The position numbers were made by a program, and so were the translations under genes. A DNA stretch of 12,531 bases from positions 1-12,531 of the forward strand of contig CAYXVU010000176.1 of NCBI GenBank assembly GCA_964468725.1, given 5' to 3'. Below, piece by piece: positions 1-7,025 of this stretch. Within the stretch, counting starts at the first letter, position 1. Every line of letters starts with the position of its first letter. Under the pieces are notes generated by a model. That model was not told the origin of the DNA and made no database searches. It saw only the letters and a program-made list of their open reading frames with translations. This DNA comes from CAYXVU01 sp964468725 (lineage in GTDB: Bacteria; Acidobacteriota; Blastocatellia; UBA7656).

Positions 1-110
1 ACGCGGCGATAGTGTTTCCGGTACAACTCGTCAAACCCGCTCATCTCTTCACCCGCAAGAGCCGCTGAAACTCCTGCATCCGATTGAACCGTAATCGCGT
101 TCGTAGCCAT
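1..110 (-). CDS. N-terminus of a probable ECF-type RNA polymerase sigma factor (partial)
   Basis: The gene starts at an ATG at 110 and runs off the left edge, so only about 36 residues are visible. After a variable N-terminal stretch of about 25 residues it reads GFDELYRKHYRRV. That matches the start of sigma region 2 in ECF-type sigma-70 factors, where F-x-x-L-Y-x-x-H-Y-x-R-V is typical and binds core polymerase. An AGGGAGGA ribosome binding site (complement of 121-128) lies 10 nt upstream, which supports the start. The gene is divergent from the LysM gene at 525. Regions 2.4 and 4, which decide promoter choice, are outside the window, so the subgroup and any anti-sigma partner cannot be named. 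The family call rests on a short motif. Confidence 0.6.
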   Translation of the reverse strand, partial: MATNAITVQSDAGVSAALAGEEMSGFDELYRKHYRR

Positions 111-524
111 TTTCTTGTCATCCTCCCTTTCTCTATCTAACCTTTTCATTCTTGAAAAAGTCAGCCCTTGATAGTGCGAGTGATGTGCCACTCCGATTGA
201 TAGGCAGGGATTGGTTTGTAATTGCTGAAATAAAGCGGCTTGTTCGGGGTTTGCTTGATGATCGAGCCGGTAATGAGCGATGGCAGAGCACTGTTTTTCG
301 CATGAATCCACACGATTTGGTGTAGGAAATCCGGCCTCTCACGGCTGTGTGGAAGAAGATGATTGCCCCTGCGTTGGGGTTGGGTGCGATGGAAAAATAA
401 GCTAAGGAAAGAGCAAACCAAGTTGACGGGCTCACTGGCTGCACACCATAATTGGTTGTCCTTAGTTTTACCTTTCACGGACAAACGAAACCTTTGAAGA
501 CTAACAGAAAGGAGAGCAATCTCT
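111..524. other. 414-bp intergenic region between divergent genes
   Basis: This region separates the sigma-factor-like gene (minus) from the Kbp-like gene (plus). It looks more AT-rich than the flanking genes. It holds the sigma gene's ribosome binding site (121-128), a good promoter for the gene at 525 (423-452) and that gene's ribosome binding site (509-514). The roughly 250 bp between are unexplained. Open frames exist there on both strands, but none has a credible start with a ribosome binding site and none resembles a family I know. I annotate no gene. Confidence 0.6.
423..452 (+). promoter_or_regulatory. Predicted sigma-70 promoter of the Kbp-like LysM gene
   Basis: The -35 element is TTGACG (423-428) and the -10 is CATAAT (447-452), each one mismatch from consensus, with an 18-bp spacer. 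Transcription would start near 459 and leave a leader of about 66 nt before the ATG at 525. The match is by eye only. Confidence 0.55.
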
Positions 525-911
525 ATGTCACAATTGACTGACAAATACGGTGATGTCTACATCTTGGCGCAAAGTCTGGGAGTTTCCGGTCTGAATGCCA
601 CAGAAGCCGATGGCAAAATCACCTTGAGCGGCACGGCTCCGACCGCTTACGCGCTCAACCAAATTTGGGACAAGGTGAAATCGATTGACCCCGACCTGAA
701 GGATGGCGATCTGGGAGTAGATATGGGAGTTGCCCGCTCCGACATCTACGGAGAATACGAGGTCAAGGCCGGTGATACGCTTTCCGCGATAGCCAAAAAA
801 CTATCTAACGGAAAATTAAGCTACACACAGATATTCGAGGCGAACCGCAATATCTTGTCTGACCCGGACAAAATTCAGGTTGGCCAAAGATTAGTCATTC
901 CCAATTTCTAA
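525..911 (+). CDS. BON and LysM domain protein, Kbp/YgaU-like
   Basis: A 128-residue protein with two parts. Residues about 6-68 form a BON-like alpha/beta segment (ATEADGKITLSGTAPT is the clearest piece). Residues about 77-127 form a LysM domain, with YEVKAGDTLSAIAKK at its start and DKIQVGQRLVIP at its end. LysM domains commonly bind peptidoglycan. The same BON-then-LysM order is found in E. coli Kbp (YgaU), a cytoplasmic potassium-binding protein of 149 residues; this copy lacks much of Kbp's N-terminal segment. There is no signal peptide, which agrees with a Kbp-like cytoplasmic protein rather than a wall enzyme. AAAGGAGA lies about 10 nt before the ATG. It appears to be a single-gene unit with its own promoter and a hairpin after the stop. 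Potassium binding is inference from family resemblance. Confidence 0.8.
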   Translation: MSQLTDKYGDVYILAQSLGVSGLNATEADGKITLSGTAPTAYALNQIWDKVKSIDPDLKDGDLGVDMGVARSDIYGEYEVKAGDTLSAIAKKLSNGKLSYTQIFEANRNILSDPDKIQVGQRLVIPNF

Positions 912-953
912 TCCGCGCATCAGTATATCTCCCTATGAATTTTTTGCTCAGCA

Positions 954-986
954 AAGAGGGCGCGATGAAATTTCATCCGCCCTCTT
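954..986 (+). terminator. Hairpin after the Kbp-like gene, probable terminator
   Basis: The arms AAGAGGGCG (954-962) and CGCCCTCTT (978-986) pair perfectly. Between them, after a single unpaired C (963), GATGAAATTTCATC (964-977) is itself a perfect palindrome, so the RNA can form a nearly continuous stem. The tract after it (GTTCATTTG) is only weakly T-rich, so intrinsic termination is likely but not certain. It sits 43 nt past the stop codon at 911. Confidence 0.5.
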
Positions 987-1045
987 GTTCATTTGATGAG
1001 CCATAGATACAGCATCCGTTGTCAACTGGCTCGGCCGATACCCAA

Positions 1046-1870
1046 ATGCTCGATACGATTGCCGTTGTTGAAGAGAACCGCGAACTGGCCAAAGGCTATA
1101 GGCTGCTGACATTGCGGTTCGAGCAAGACTTGCAAGCGGAAGCCGGGCAGTTTGCCATGCTGAAAGCGCATGGCAGTTACGAGCCGCTGTTGCGACGGGC
1201 ATTAGCGGTCTACCGTTGCGAAAGTGAACGCCAGTTGAGTTTTCTCTATCAGGTTCTCGGTCGCGGGACGGAGACGTTAGCTGCTTTGACGACTGGCAAC
1301 TTGGTTGATGTGCTCTTGCCGCTCGGCAACCATTGGCCGGTGGAGCAGCTGACTGACTCTCACTCTGTTCTTGTTGTCTCCGGCGGCATTGGTTCCGCTT
1401 CGCTGTTGATGTTGTGCCAGCAATTGAAAGGGGACGGGCGGGAGGCGAAAATCTTTTTTGGTGCGGCGAGCGAACTATCTGCACGGGGATGCGGCCTTAG
1501 CGATTTTCAAGAGCTAGCTCTCCCTCTCTTCATCACCACCGACGATGGCAGTTTGGGAGAGAAGGGCTTTGTTACGGCTTCCTTTGAAACTGAATTACAA
1601 CTTGCTGGAGCGAAAGATCGAATCGTCTTTACTTGCGGCCCCTGGGCGATGATGAAGCGAGTGGCCGAACTATGCGAACAGTACGGTGTCATTTGCTTCG
1701 CCTCGCTCGAAGCTCCGATGGGTTGCGGCTTCGGCGTATGCGTAGGTTGTGTGGTTGCGATGCAGACGGATGAACCGCTCGGTTATGCCTCTTATAAGCG
1801 CGTTTGTATGGAAGGAGCGATCTTTCCGGCGGACAGCATCCGTTGGGACGTAACTGCGATGAGCCATTGA
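1046..1870 (+). CDS. pyrK: Dihydroorotate dehydrogenase electron transfer subunit PyrK
   Basis: A 274-residue FAD and 2Fe-2S protein that passes electrons from PyrD to NAD+ in the class 1B dihydroorotate dehydrogenase of pyrimidine synthesis. From the ATG, the N-terminal FAD-binding barrel spans about 1-100 (LLRRALAVYR at 48-57, then GRGTETL at 72-78). The nucleotide-binding domain begins at LVVSGGIGSAS (109-119). The C-terminal 2Fe-2S site has C227, C232, C235 and C254 in MGCGFGVCVGC...VCMEG, the family's C-x4-C-x2-C-xn-C pattern. The usual FAD motif RRPxS reads RRALA here, so its Ser is Ala. A TTG at 1019 would add nine residues, and neither start has a clear ribosome binding site. I chose the ATG because B. 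subtilis PyrK lines up from there. pyrD follows after about 180 nt. Confidence 0.9.
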   Translation: MLDTIAVVEENRELAKGYRLLTLRFEQDLQAEAGQFAMLKAHGSYEPLLRRALAVYRCESERQLSFLYQVLGRGTETLAALTTGNLVDVLLPLGNHWPVEQLTDSHSVLVVSGGIGSASLLMLCQQLKGDGREAKIFFGAASELSARGCGLSDFQELALPLFITTDDGSLGEKGFVTASFETELQLAGAKDRIVFTCGPWAMMKRVAELCEQYGVICFASLEAPMGCGFGVCVGCVVAMQTDEPLGYASYKRVCMEGAIFPADSIRWDVTAMSH

Positions 1871-2009
1871 AGAGGCGGGTGTGAGGATAAAGAATTTGAG
1901 GATTCAAGTGACGTTCGCTTTTATCGCTGAAGGAAGTCACGCGAAGCAACACAGTTCAAACGCTGTGGATATCTAAGCGGTGCGGAAAAGATGAGCAGCC
2001 AGCCTATTC

Positions 2010-2031
2010 GGTTACCTGCTGACCAGTAACC
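2010..2031 (+). other. Small inverted repeat upstream of pyrD
   Basis: GGTTAC (2010-2015) and GTAACC (2026-2031) form a 6-bp perfect stem around a 10-nt loop, 25 nt before the pyrD start, in the 180-bp gap after pyrK. It could be an operator half-site pair or an RNA hairpin near the translation start, or it may be chance. I recognise no known regulator site. Confidence 0.25.
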
Positions 2032-2055
2032 AATACAGAATAATCGTAGTTGCCG

Positions 2056-2991
2056 ATGGAATCGGATAGATCAAAAAAAGACAGATTGAGGGTTGAACTC
2101 GCCGGGATTCGCTTTTCAAATCCAGTAATGGGCGCTTCGGGCACCTTCGGTTATGGGTTGGAATTTGCCGACTTACTTGATCTGAATCGGTTGGGCGGGT
2201 TTGCCACGAAAGGCTTGTCGGCTCGCCCGCTGGCGGGCAATCCCCCGGCGCGCATCGTCGAAACGCACGGCGGTATGCTCAATGCCATCGGGTTGCAGAA
2301 CATCGGCGCACGCGCTTTTGTTGAAGAAAAGTTGCCGCTTCTGAAGCGATTTGACACTCGCGTGATTGCCAACGTCTTCGGTTACTCCGAAGAGGAATAT
2401 CTCGAAGCCATTCACATTCTCAACGATGGCGAAGGCATTGCGGCTTATGAACTCAATATCTCCTGCCCAAATGTCAAAGAGGGCGGCATCGTAATTGGCA
2501 ATTCACCATCCGCTGCCGCTCGCTTGACCGAAAAAGTGAAACGCATCGCAACCCGTCCGCTCATTGTCAAACTTTCCCCCAACGTTACCGACATCACTGC
2601 GCCCGCCCGCGCCATCGCCGAAGCTGGTGCGGATGCCCTCTCGCTGATCAATACGCTGGTTGGCATGGCTGTAGATATTCACAAACGCAGGCCACGCCTT
2701 CATTACGGAACGGGAGGGTTATCCGGCCCGGCCATTCGCCCCATTGCGGTGCGCATGGTTTATGAAGTCGCTCGGTGTATTACTATTCCTTTGATTGGCA
2801 TCGGTGGTATCGCATCGGCAGCCGATGCGCTCGAATTTCTCATCGCTGGCGCGACAGCCATACAGATTGGCACCGCCAATTACTACGACCCCACTGTGAC
2901 AATCAAAGTTATCGACGGGCTAAATGATTATTGCGTGCGGCACAACCTTGATAATCTCACATCGCTGATCGGTTCGATTCAAATAGGGTGA
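2056..2991 (+). CDS. pyrD: Dihydroorotate dehydrogenase catalytic subunit PyrD, class 1B
   Basis: A 311-residue FMN barrel enzyme that oxidises dihydroorotate to orotate, the fourth step of UMP synthesis. NPVMGASGTFGYG (22-34) and ATKGLS (50-55) form part of the FMN site. NISCPNVKEGG (134-144) carries the catalytic base Cys137; a Cys here marks soluble class 1 enzymes, whereas membrane class 2 enzymes use Ser. GIGGIAS (248-254) and IQIGTANYY (269-277) bind the FMN phosphate. The partner PyrK lies just upstream, which confirms class 1B (NAD-linked). The length of about 310 residues is normal and no membrane segment is present. A TTG at 2050 (two more residues) is an alternative start. Neither has a good ribosome binding site, which is odd for a housekeeping gene. 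Confidence 0.93.
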   Translation: MESDRSKKDRLRVELAGIRFSNPVMGASGTFGYGLEFADLLDLNRLGGFATKGLSARPLAGNPPARIVETHGGMLNAIGLQNIGARAFVEEKLPLLKRFDTRVIANVFGYSEEEYLEAIHILNDGEGIAAYELNISCPNVKEGGIVIGNSPSAAARLTEKVKRIATRPLIVKLSPNVTDITAPARAIAEAGADALSLINTLVGMAVDIHKRRPRLHYGTGGLSGPAIRPIAVRMVYEVARCITIPLIGIGGIASAADALEFLIAGATAIQIGTANYYDPTVTIKVIDGLNDYCVRHNLDNLTSLIGSIQIG

Positions 2992-3192
2992 TGCTGCATC
3001 GTCGAGGCGGCGAATGCGCGAGACCGTCTTCTTTCAATAACCATTTCGAAACGGCATCGTCGCATAGCTCTTCACGAGACTCTTTGCTGTCTTGCCTGTA
3101 ACGAATAATCTGTTCGAAGCGTCTAAGTGTTTGGGGCAGGGTCATAAGGCTCTGCTTGGCATTCATTTGATCGAGACGTTGAAGAGGGCGGA

Positions 3193-4767
3193 ATGGGAGA
3201 GAGTAAATCGAAAGTAACCAGTTTTTTTAGACAACGTGGGGGCTTGAGCGTGCTCTTGCTGGCGGCGATTGGTGCAATCGTTGCTGTGGTATTCTTTTGG
3301 AATTCCGAGACCACTGCGAATGACTATATCACTGCGAAAGTTGATCGCGGGTCGGTTGATGTGAGCGTCTCTGCCACCGGCACGGTGCAAGCGGTGACGA
3401 CGGTTCAGGTCGGTTCTCAGGTTTCCGGCACCGTCCAATGGCTCGGCGCAGATTTTAATTCGCAAGTACAGCGGGGACAGGTGATTGCACGCCTAGACCC
3501 GGCGGTCTTTCAAGCGCAAGTCGAGAATGCGCGCGCCAATGTCATCAATGCAGAGGCTGCGGTACAGGGTGCAGAGATGGAGATCGTCAACCAACAGGCG
3601 AACCTCACGGCTGCGAAAGCCAATCAGGAAGTGGTTCGCGTGCAACGCGACGACGCCCGCGATTTGGTGAAACGCTATCAAGAGATCAGCAGTGTTGTGG
3701 CAAGCCGCGACATCCAAGCCGCTCAGGCTAATGCCAATGCTGCCGCTGCTCGCTATGAACAGGCGACCGCGCAAGTCGCGCAAGTTCAGGCAAGTTTGTC
3801 CACTTCGCGGGCGCGCGTCGAACAAGCGAAAGCTTCGCTGGCGCAGGCCAAAGCGCAATTGCAACAATCGACCGTCAATCTTGATCATACGATCATCTCT
3901 TCGCCGATTGATGGTGTGGTTATCTCGCGCAATGTTGATGTTGGACAAACGGTCGCGGCCAGCCTACAAGCTCCTACCTTGTTCACCATTGCAAATGATT
4001 TGACCAAAATGCAGGTGTTGGCTTCGATTGACGAAGCCGATGTCGGACAGATCAAACAGGGTATTAAGACCCATTTCTCGGTTGATGCTTTTCCGGGCGA
4101 GACCTTCACTGGTGAAATCTCTCAATTGCGATTGAACGCTCAGACATTGCAAAACGTCGTTACCTATAGCGCGGTCATTGATGTTGCCAATTCGGAATTG
4201 AAGCTGCGACCGGGCATGACAACCAATATCACCATCCCGGTCGCCCGCCGCGATAATGTCCTGACGGTTCCCAACGCGGCATTGCGGTTTCGTCCGACGC
4301 TATCGGAAGCCGAACAGCAAGCGCTCAATCAGAAGATGGAAGAACGCCGCAATCAACGACAAGCAGAACGCGGACAAGGCGGACAAGCGGCAGATTCATC
4401 CGGTCAAACTGCTCAACCGGCGAGCGAACAACCGCCCAATTCGCAACGTGGACAAGGATCGCCAAACGCTTCGCCGGGAAATCAGCAACCGCAATCCGGC
4501 GCAGGGCAAAGCGGTCAAGGAGGGCAGGGTGGACAAAGCGGGCAGCGACGACAAGGACAGACCGTATGGGTATTAGTCGGCGCAAAATCTATTGAACCTC
4601 GATTCATCCGCGCGGGCTTAACCAACGGACGAGTAACGGAAGTGTTGAGCGGCGATTTGCAAGAAGGCGATGTCATCATCACAGGACTCAATGACGTGAC
4701 CAATGCGAATCGCTCGGCAAGCGCTCCGTTCGGGCAACAACCGCAGCGCGGTGGTCGCAGTAGATAA
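3193..4767 (+). CDS. MacA-like periplasmic adaptor (membrane fusion protein, HlyD/RND type)
   Basis: A 524-residue inner-membrane-anchored adaptor that would link a MacB-type ABC transporter to an outer-membrane channel. One N-terminal transmembrane anchor spans about 18-36 (LSVLLLAAIGAIVAVVFFW). The two halves of the lipoyl domain lie at about 73-101 (GSQVSGTVQWLG...) and 233-254 (ISSPIDGVVISRNVDVGQ). An Ala/Gln-rich alpha-hairpin or coiled coil fills about 105-232. The beta-barrel runs to about 365. Residues 370-456 are a low-complexity Gln/Gly/Ser/Pro/Asn insert, and the membrane-proximal domain resumes at TVWVLVG (457). Typical MacA proteins have about 370-400 residues, and the insert accounts for most of the excess. 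A weak AGAGGG motif precedes the ATG. The ATPase and permease genes follow at 4899 and 5711. No TolC-like gene is in the window, and the substrate is unknown. Confidence 0.88.
   Translation: MGESKSKVTSFFRQRGGLSVLLLAAIGAIVAVVFFWNSETTANDYITAKVDRGSVDVSVSATGTVQAVTTVQVGSQVSGTVQWLGADFNSQVQRGQVIARLDPAVFQAQVENARANVINAEAAVQGAEMEIVNQQANLTAAKANQEVVRVQRDDARDLVKRYQEISSVVASRDIQAAQANANAAAARYEQATAQVAQVQASLSTSRARVEQAKASLAQAKAQLQQSTVNLDHTIISSPIDGVVISRNVDVGQTVAASLQAPTLFTIANDLTKMQVLASIDEADVGQIKQGIKTHFSVDAFPGETFTGEISQLRLNAQTLQNVVTYSAVIDVANSELKLRPGMTTNITIPVARRDNVLTVPNAALRFRPTLSEAEQQALNQKMEERRNQRQAERGQGGQAADSSGQTAQPASEQPPNSQRGQGSPNASPGNQQPQSGAGQSGQGGQGGQSGQRRQGQTVWVLVGAKSIEPRFIRAGLTNGRVTEVLSGDLQEGDVIITGLNDVTNANRSASAPFGQQPQRGGRSR
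4300..4560 (+). repeat. Low-complexity Gly/Gln-rich coding repeat within the adaptor gene
   Basis: This codes for residues 370-456 of the adaptor. The DNA repeatedly uses GGACAA (Gly-Gln), for example CGCGGACAAGGCGGACAAGC near 4370, with similar units through 4560. Such degenerate repeats expand and contract by slippage. The region keeps the reading frame and stays within the gene, so it is a protein linker and not a separate element. Confidence 0.7.
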
Positions 4768-4785
4768 GATCGGGATGTCGGAAAC

Positions 4786-4861
4786 CGGATTGGGGAGGTG
4801 GAATCGAGCGTCTTCTTTCGAACATCGGCTGATGTTCTTCGCAGCAGGGCGATTCAATCCG
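4786..4861 (+). other. Intercistronic region able to fold into a multi-tier stem-loop
   Basis: In the 131-nt gap between the adaptor and ATPase genes several arms nest symmetrically: CGGATT (4786-4791) with AATCCG (4856-4861); GAATCG (4801-4806) with CGATTC (4850-4855); GCG (4808-4810) with CGC (4840-4842); and an apical GAACATC (4820-4826) with GATGTTC (4831-4837) around a GGCT loop. The structure ends about 26 nt before the ATPase ribosome binding site (GAGG, 4887-4890). It could stabilise or process the mRNA or tune expression of the downstream genes. No T-tract follows, so it does not look like a terminator. Folding energy was not computed. Confidence 0.35.
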
Positions 4862-4898
4862 AATCCCCCTTCCTGAACTCTCGAACGAGGCATGACAG

Positions 4899-5714
4899 AT
4901 GCAGGTTAGGACGCATATTGATTACAGCGCCGATTCGCTGACAGAGGCAACGCTCATACGCCTCAGCCATATTCATAAGACCTACCAGATGGGCGATATT
5001 GAAATTCATGCGTTGCGCGGCGTTTCACTGGAGATTCAGCGCGGGGAGTTCGTCGCTATTATGGGAACGAGCGGGTCGGGAAAATCTACGACCATGAATA
5101 TTCTAGGGTGTCTCGATAAACCGACGCGCGGACATTACTACCTTGACGGGCAAGACGTCTCGAAACTTTCACGCGATGAATTGGCAGACATCCGCAATCG
5201 CAAAATCGGCTTTGTCTTTCAAGGATTCAACCTTCTCTCGCGCACTTCCGCGTTGGAGAATGTTGAACTGCCGATGCTCTACCTCGGATTGAAACCCGCC
5301 GAGCGTTTGCGCCGCGCCCAAGAGGCATTGGAGATCGTCGGCCTGAGTGACCGAATGCACAACCTGCCGAACCAGCTTTCCGGCGGTCAACAACAGCGAG
5401 TCGCCATCGCCCGCGCGCTGGTCAACGAGCCTTCCATCATTCTGGCAGATGAGCCGACAGGTAATCTCGATAGCCGAACTTCGATAGAAGTAATGGATGT
5501 ATTTCAACGCCTCAATCGGGAGCGCGGCATTACCATCGCTTTGGTGACCCATGAAACCGAAATCTCCGAATATGCCCAGCGGGTCATCATCTTCAAAGAC
5601 GGACGCATCAAAAAAGATGAGGCGGTAGCCCATCAACGCTCGGCACACGAGGAGCTTCTGAATCTGCCACCGTTGGAAGAAGAGGACGAAGAAGTTTGGG
5701 GGGATGAAGAATGA
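4899..5714 (+). CDS. MacB-type ABC transporter ATP-binding protein (LolD/MacB family)
   Basis: A 271-residue cytoplasmic ATPase that powers the permease encoded next. It has the complete motif set: Walker A GTSGSGKS (56-63), Q-loop FVFQGF (Gln108), signature LSGGQQQR (160-167), Walker B IILADEP (Asp184, Glu185) and the switch His218 in VTHE. The MGDIEIHALRGVSLEI lead-in and QLSGGQQQRVAIARAL are typical of the MacB/LolD group. In E. coli MacB the ATPase and permease are fused; here they are separate, as is common in other phyla. The first 18 residues are a nonconserved extension, and the tail LPPLEEEDEEVWGDEE is strongly acidic. A GAGG site 8 nt before the ATG supports the start. The last 4 nt (ATGA) overlap the permease start, which indicates translational coupling. 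Confidence 0.93.
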   Translation: MQVRTHIDYSADSLTEATLIRLSHIHKTYQMGDIEIHALRGVSLEIQRGEFVAIMGTSGSGKSTTMNILGCLDKPTRGHYYLDGQDVSKLSRDELADIRNRKIGFVFQGFNLLSRTSALENVELPMLYLGLKPAERLRRAQEALEIVGLSDRMHNLPNQLSGGQQQRVAIARALVNEPSIILADEPTGNLDSRTSIEVMDVFQRLNRERGITIALVTHETEISEYAQRVIIFKDGRIKKDEAVAHQRSAHEELLNLPPLEEEDEEVWGDEE

Positions 5715-6934
5715 GCCTTTGGGGAACATTTAAGATTGCGTTGCGGGCGCTCGGTCGCAACAAGATGCGCTCCAGCCTGACCATGCTCGGCATCATCATT
5801 GGCGTCGGCGCGGTCATTGCAATGGTCGGCATTGGACAAGGTGCATCGGCTTCGATTCAATCGCAGATCGCCAACCTCGGCAATAATATGCTCAACATCT
5901 CCTCCGGTTCGTCCAATTCCGGCGGGATGCGCAGCGGGTTCGGTTCGTCGAATACGCTAACCCCTGATGATGTTATCGCTATTGAGCAAGAATGTCCGGC
6001 AGTGAAAGCGGCATCGCCAACAGTGCGTGCTGGCGGACAACTGGTCTACGGCAATCAAAACTGGTCGGCCTCAAGCGGCATTCAAGGAACCAATGAAAAG
6101 TTTCCCGAAATTCGTTCATGGCCTATGGCATCGGGCGAGTTCTTCACCGAAGGGGATGTCCGCAATGCGACGCGAGTATGTGTGATTGGCAAAACGGTTG
6201 CCGACAATCTGTTTTCAGGGGGCGACCCCATTGGTCAAACCATGAGGATTCGAAACTTACCCTTTCGGGTTGTTGGCGTCCTCAGCGTCAAAGGGCCGAA
6301 TCAGTTTGGGCAAGATCAAGATGACACAGTCATCGTGCCGTACACGGCGGCGCAGAAAAAGATGCTCACTATCACACATGTTCATGGAGCGATCATCTCT
6401 GCGATCAGCGCACAAGCTACGTTTACGGCTGAAAAGCAGATCACCGATTTACTGCGCCAACGCCATCGGCTGACGCCGAATCAGGAAAATGATTTCACGG
6501 TTCGCAATCTGACAGACGTGAAAGAGGCTGCGGATCAGTCGAGCACCATCATGACCAATCTGCTAGCTTCGATTGCCGGGGTATCCCTACTCGTCGGCGG
6601 CATCGGGATTATGAACATCATGTTGGTGAGTGTAACCGAACGCACTCGGGAGATCGGTATTCGTATGGCTATCGGTGCGCGTAGTAAAGCGATTCGCCGA
6701 CAATTTTTGATTGAGTCCATCACTCTATCCGTTGTTGGCGGAGTGATTGGCATTGCGGTCGGCGTTGGCGCATCCTTGATTATTTCGAGCACGCTGCAAT
6801 GGCCGACTTTGATCTCGCCGATTTCGATCTTTGCTTCGGTGATCTTCTCGGTAGTGGTTGGCGTGGCATTTGGATACTATCCGGCGCGCAAAGCCGCTTC
6901 GCTCGATCCTATCGAAGCATTGCGCTACGAATAA
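5711..6934 (+). CDS. MacB-type ABC transporter permease (MacB_PCD and FtsX domains)
   Basis: A 407-residue permease with the classic MacB fold. It has an N-terminal transmembrane helix (about 22-44, LTMLGIIIGVGAVIAMVGIG), a periplasmic core domain of about 240 residues, and then an FtsX module with three helices at about 283-307, 333-359 and 367-390. The motifs GIGIMNIMLVSVTERTREIG (297-316) and YPARKAASLDPIEALRYE (390-407) are diagnostic of this family. Residues 65-82 form a Gly/Ser/Asn-rich linker at the start of the periplasmic domain. With the adaptor at 3193 and the ATPase that overlaps it by 4 nt, it would form a mechanotransmission-type exporter that drives periplasmic substrates through an outer-membrane channel. 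Family members move macrolides, peptides, lipoproteins or siderophores; nothing here tells which. Confidence 0.93.
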   Translation: MSLWGTFKIALRALGRNKMRSSLTMLGIIIGVGAVIAMVGIGQGASASIQSQIANLGNNMLNISSGSSNSGGMRSGFGSSNTLTPDDVIAIEQECPAVKAASPTVRAGGQLVYGNQNWSASSGIQGTNEKFPEIRSWPMASGEFFTEGDVRNATRVCVIGKTVADNLFSGGDPIGQTMRIRNLPFRVVGVLSVKGPNQFGQDQDDTVIVPYTAAQKKMLTITHVHGAIISAISAQATFTAEKQITDLLRQRHRLTPNQENDFTVRNLTDVKEAADQSSTIMTNLLASIAGVSLLVGGIGIMNIMLVSVTERTREIGIRMAIGARSKAIRRQFLIESITLSVVGGVIGIAVGVGASLIISSTLQWPTLISPISIFASVIFSVVVGVAFGYYPARKAASLDPIEALRYE

Positions 6935-6957
6935 GAGACTAGTCACCTTTCTTCAAT

Positions 6958-6993
6958 GATGAGAGAGGGGATTGATAAAGCCCTTCTCTCATC
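6958..6993 (+). terminator. Hairpin after the exporter operon, probable terminator
   Basis: GATGAGAGAGGGG (6958-6970) pairs with CCCTTCTCTCATC (6981-6993) over 13 positions with one G-U pair, around a 10-nt loop. It lies 24 nt past the permease stop. The following bases (TATCCCC) hold no T-run, so it may act as an mRNA 3'-end stabiliser or a Rho-assisted stop instead of a strict intrinsic terminator. Confidence 0.5.
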
Positions 6994-7025
6994 TATCCCC
7001 GACCATTTGGATACAGGTCGATTCG

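Noticed and set aside
161..544. 127-codon minus-strand frame as a full gene
   Set aside because: Its only start lies inside the Kbp-like coding sequence with no ribosome binding site on that strand. Only a decayed fragment remains possible.
948..1484. 178-codon open frame on the minus strand
   Set aside because: It is antisense to pyrK and has low-complexity Ser/Gln/Arg composition typical of shadow frames.
4300..4560. CRISPR-like or tandem-repeat array
   Set aside because: The repeats are short, degenerate and in frame inside the adaptor gene, without regular spacers.
5169..5729. 186-codon open frame on the minus strand
   Set aside because: It is antisense to the ATPase gene, which has a full set of ABC motifs; the minus frame resembles nothing.
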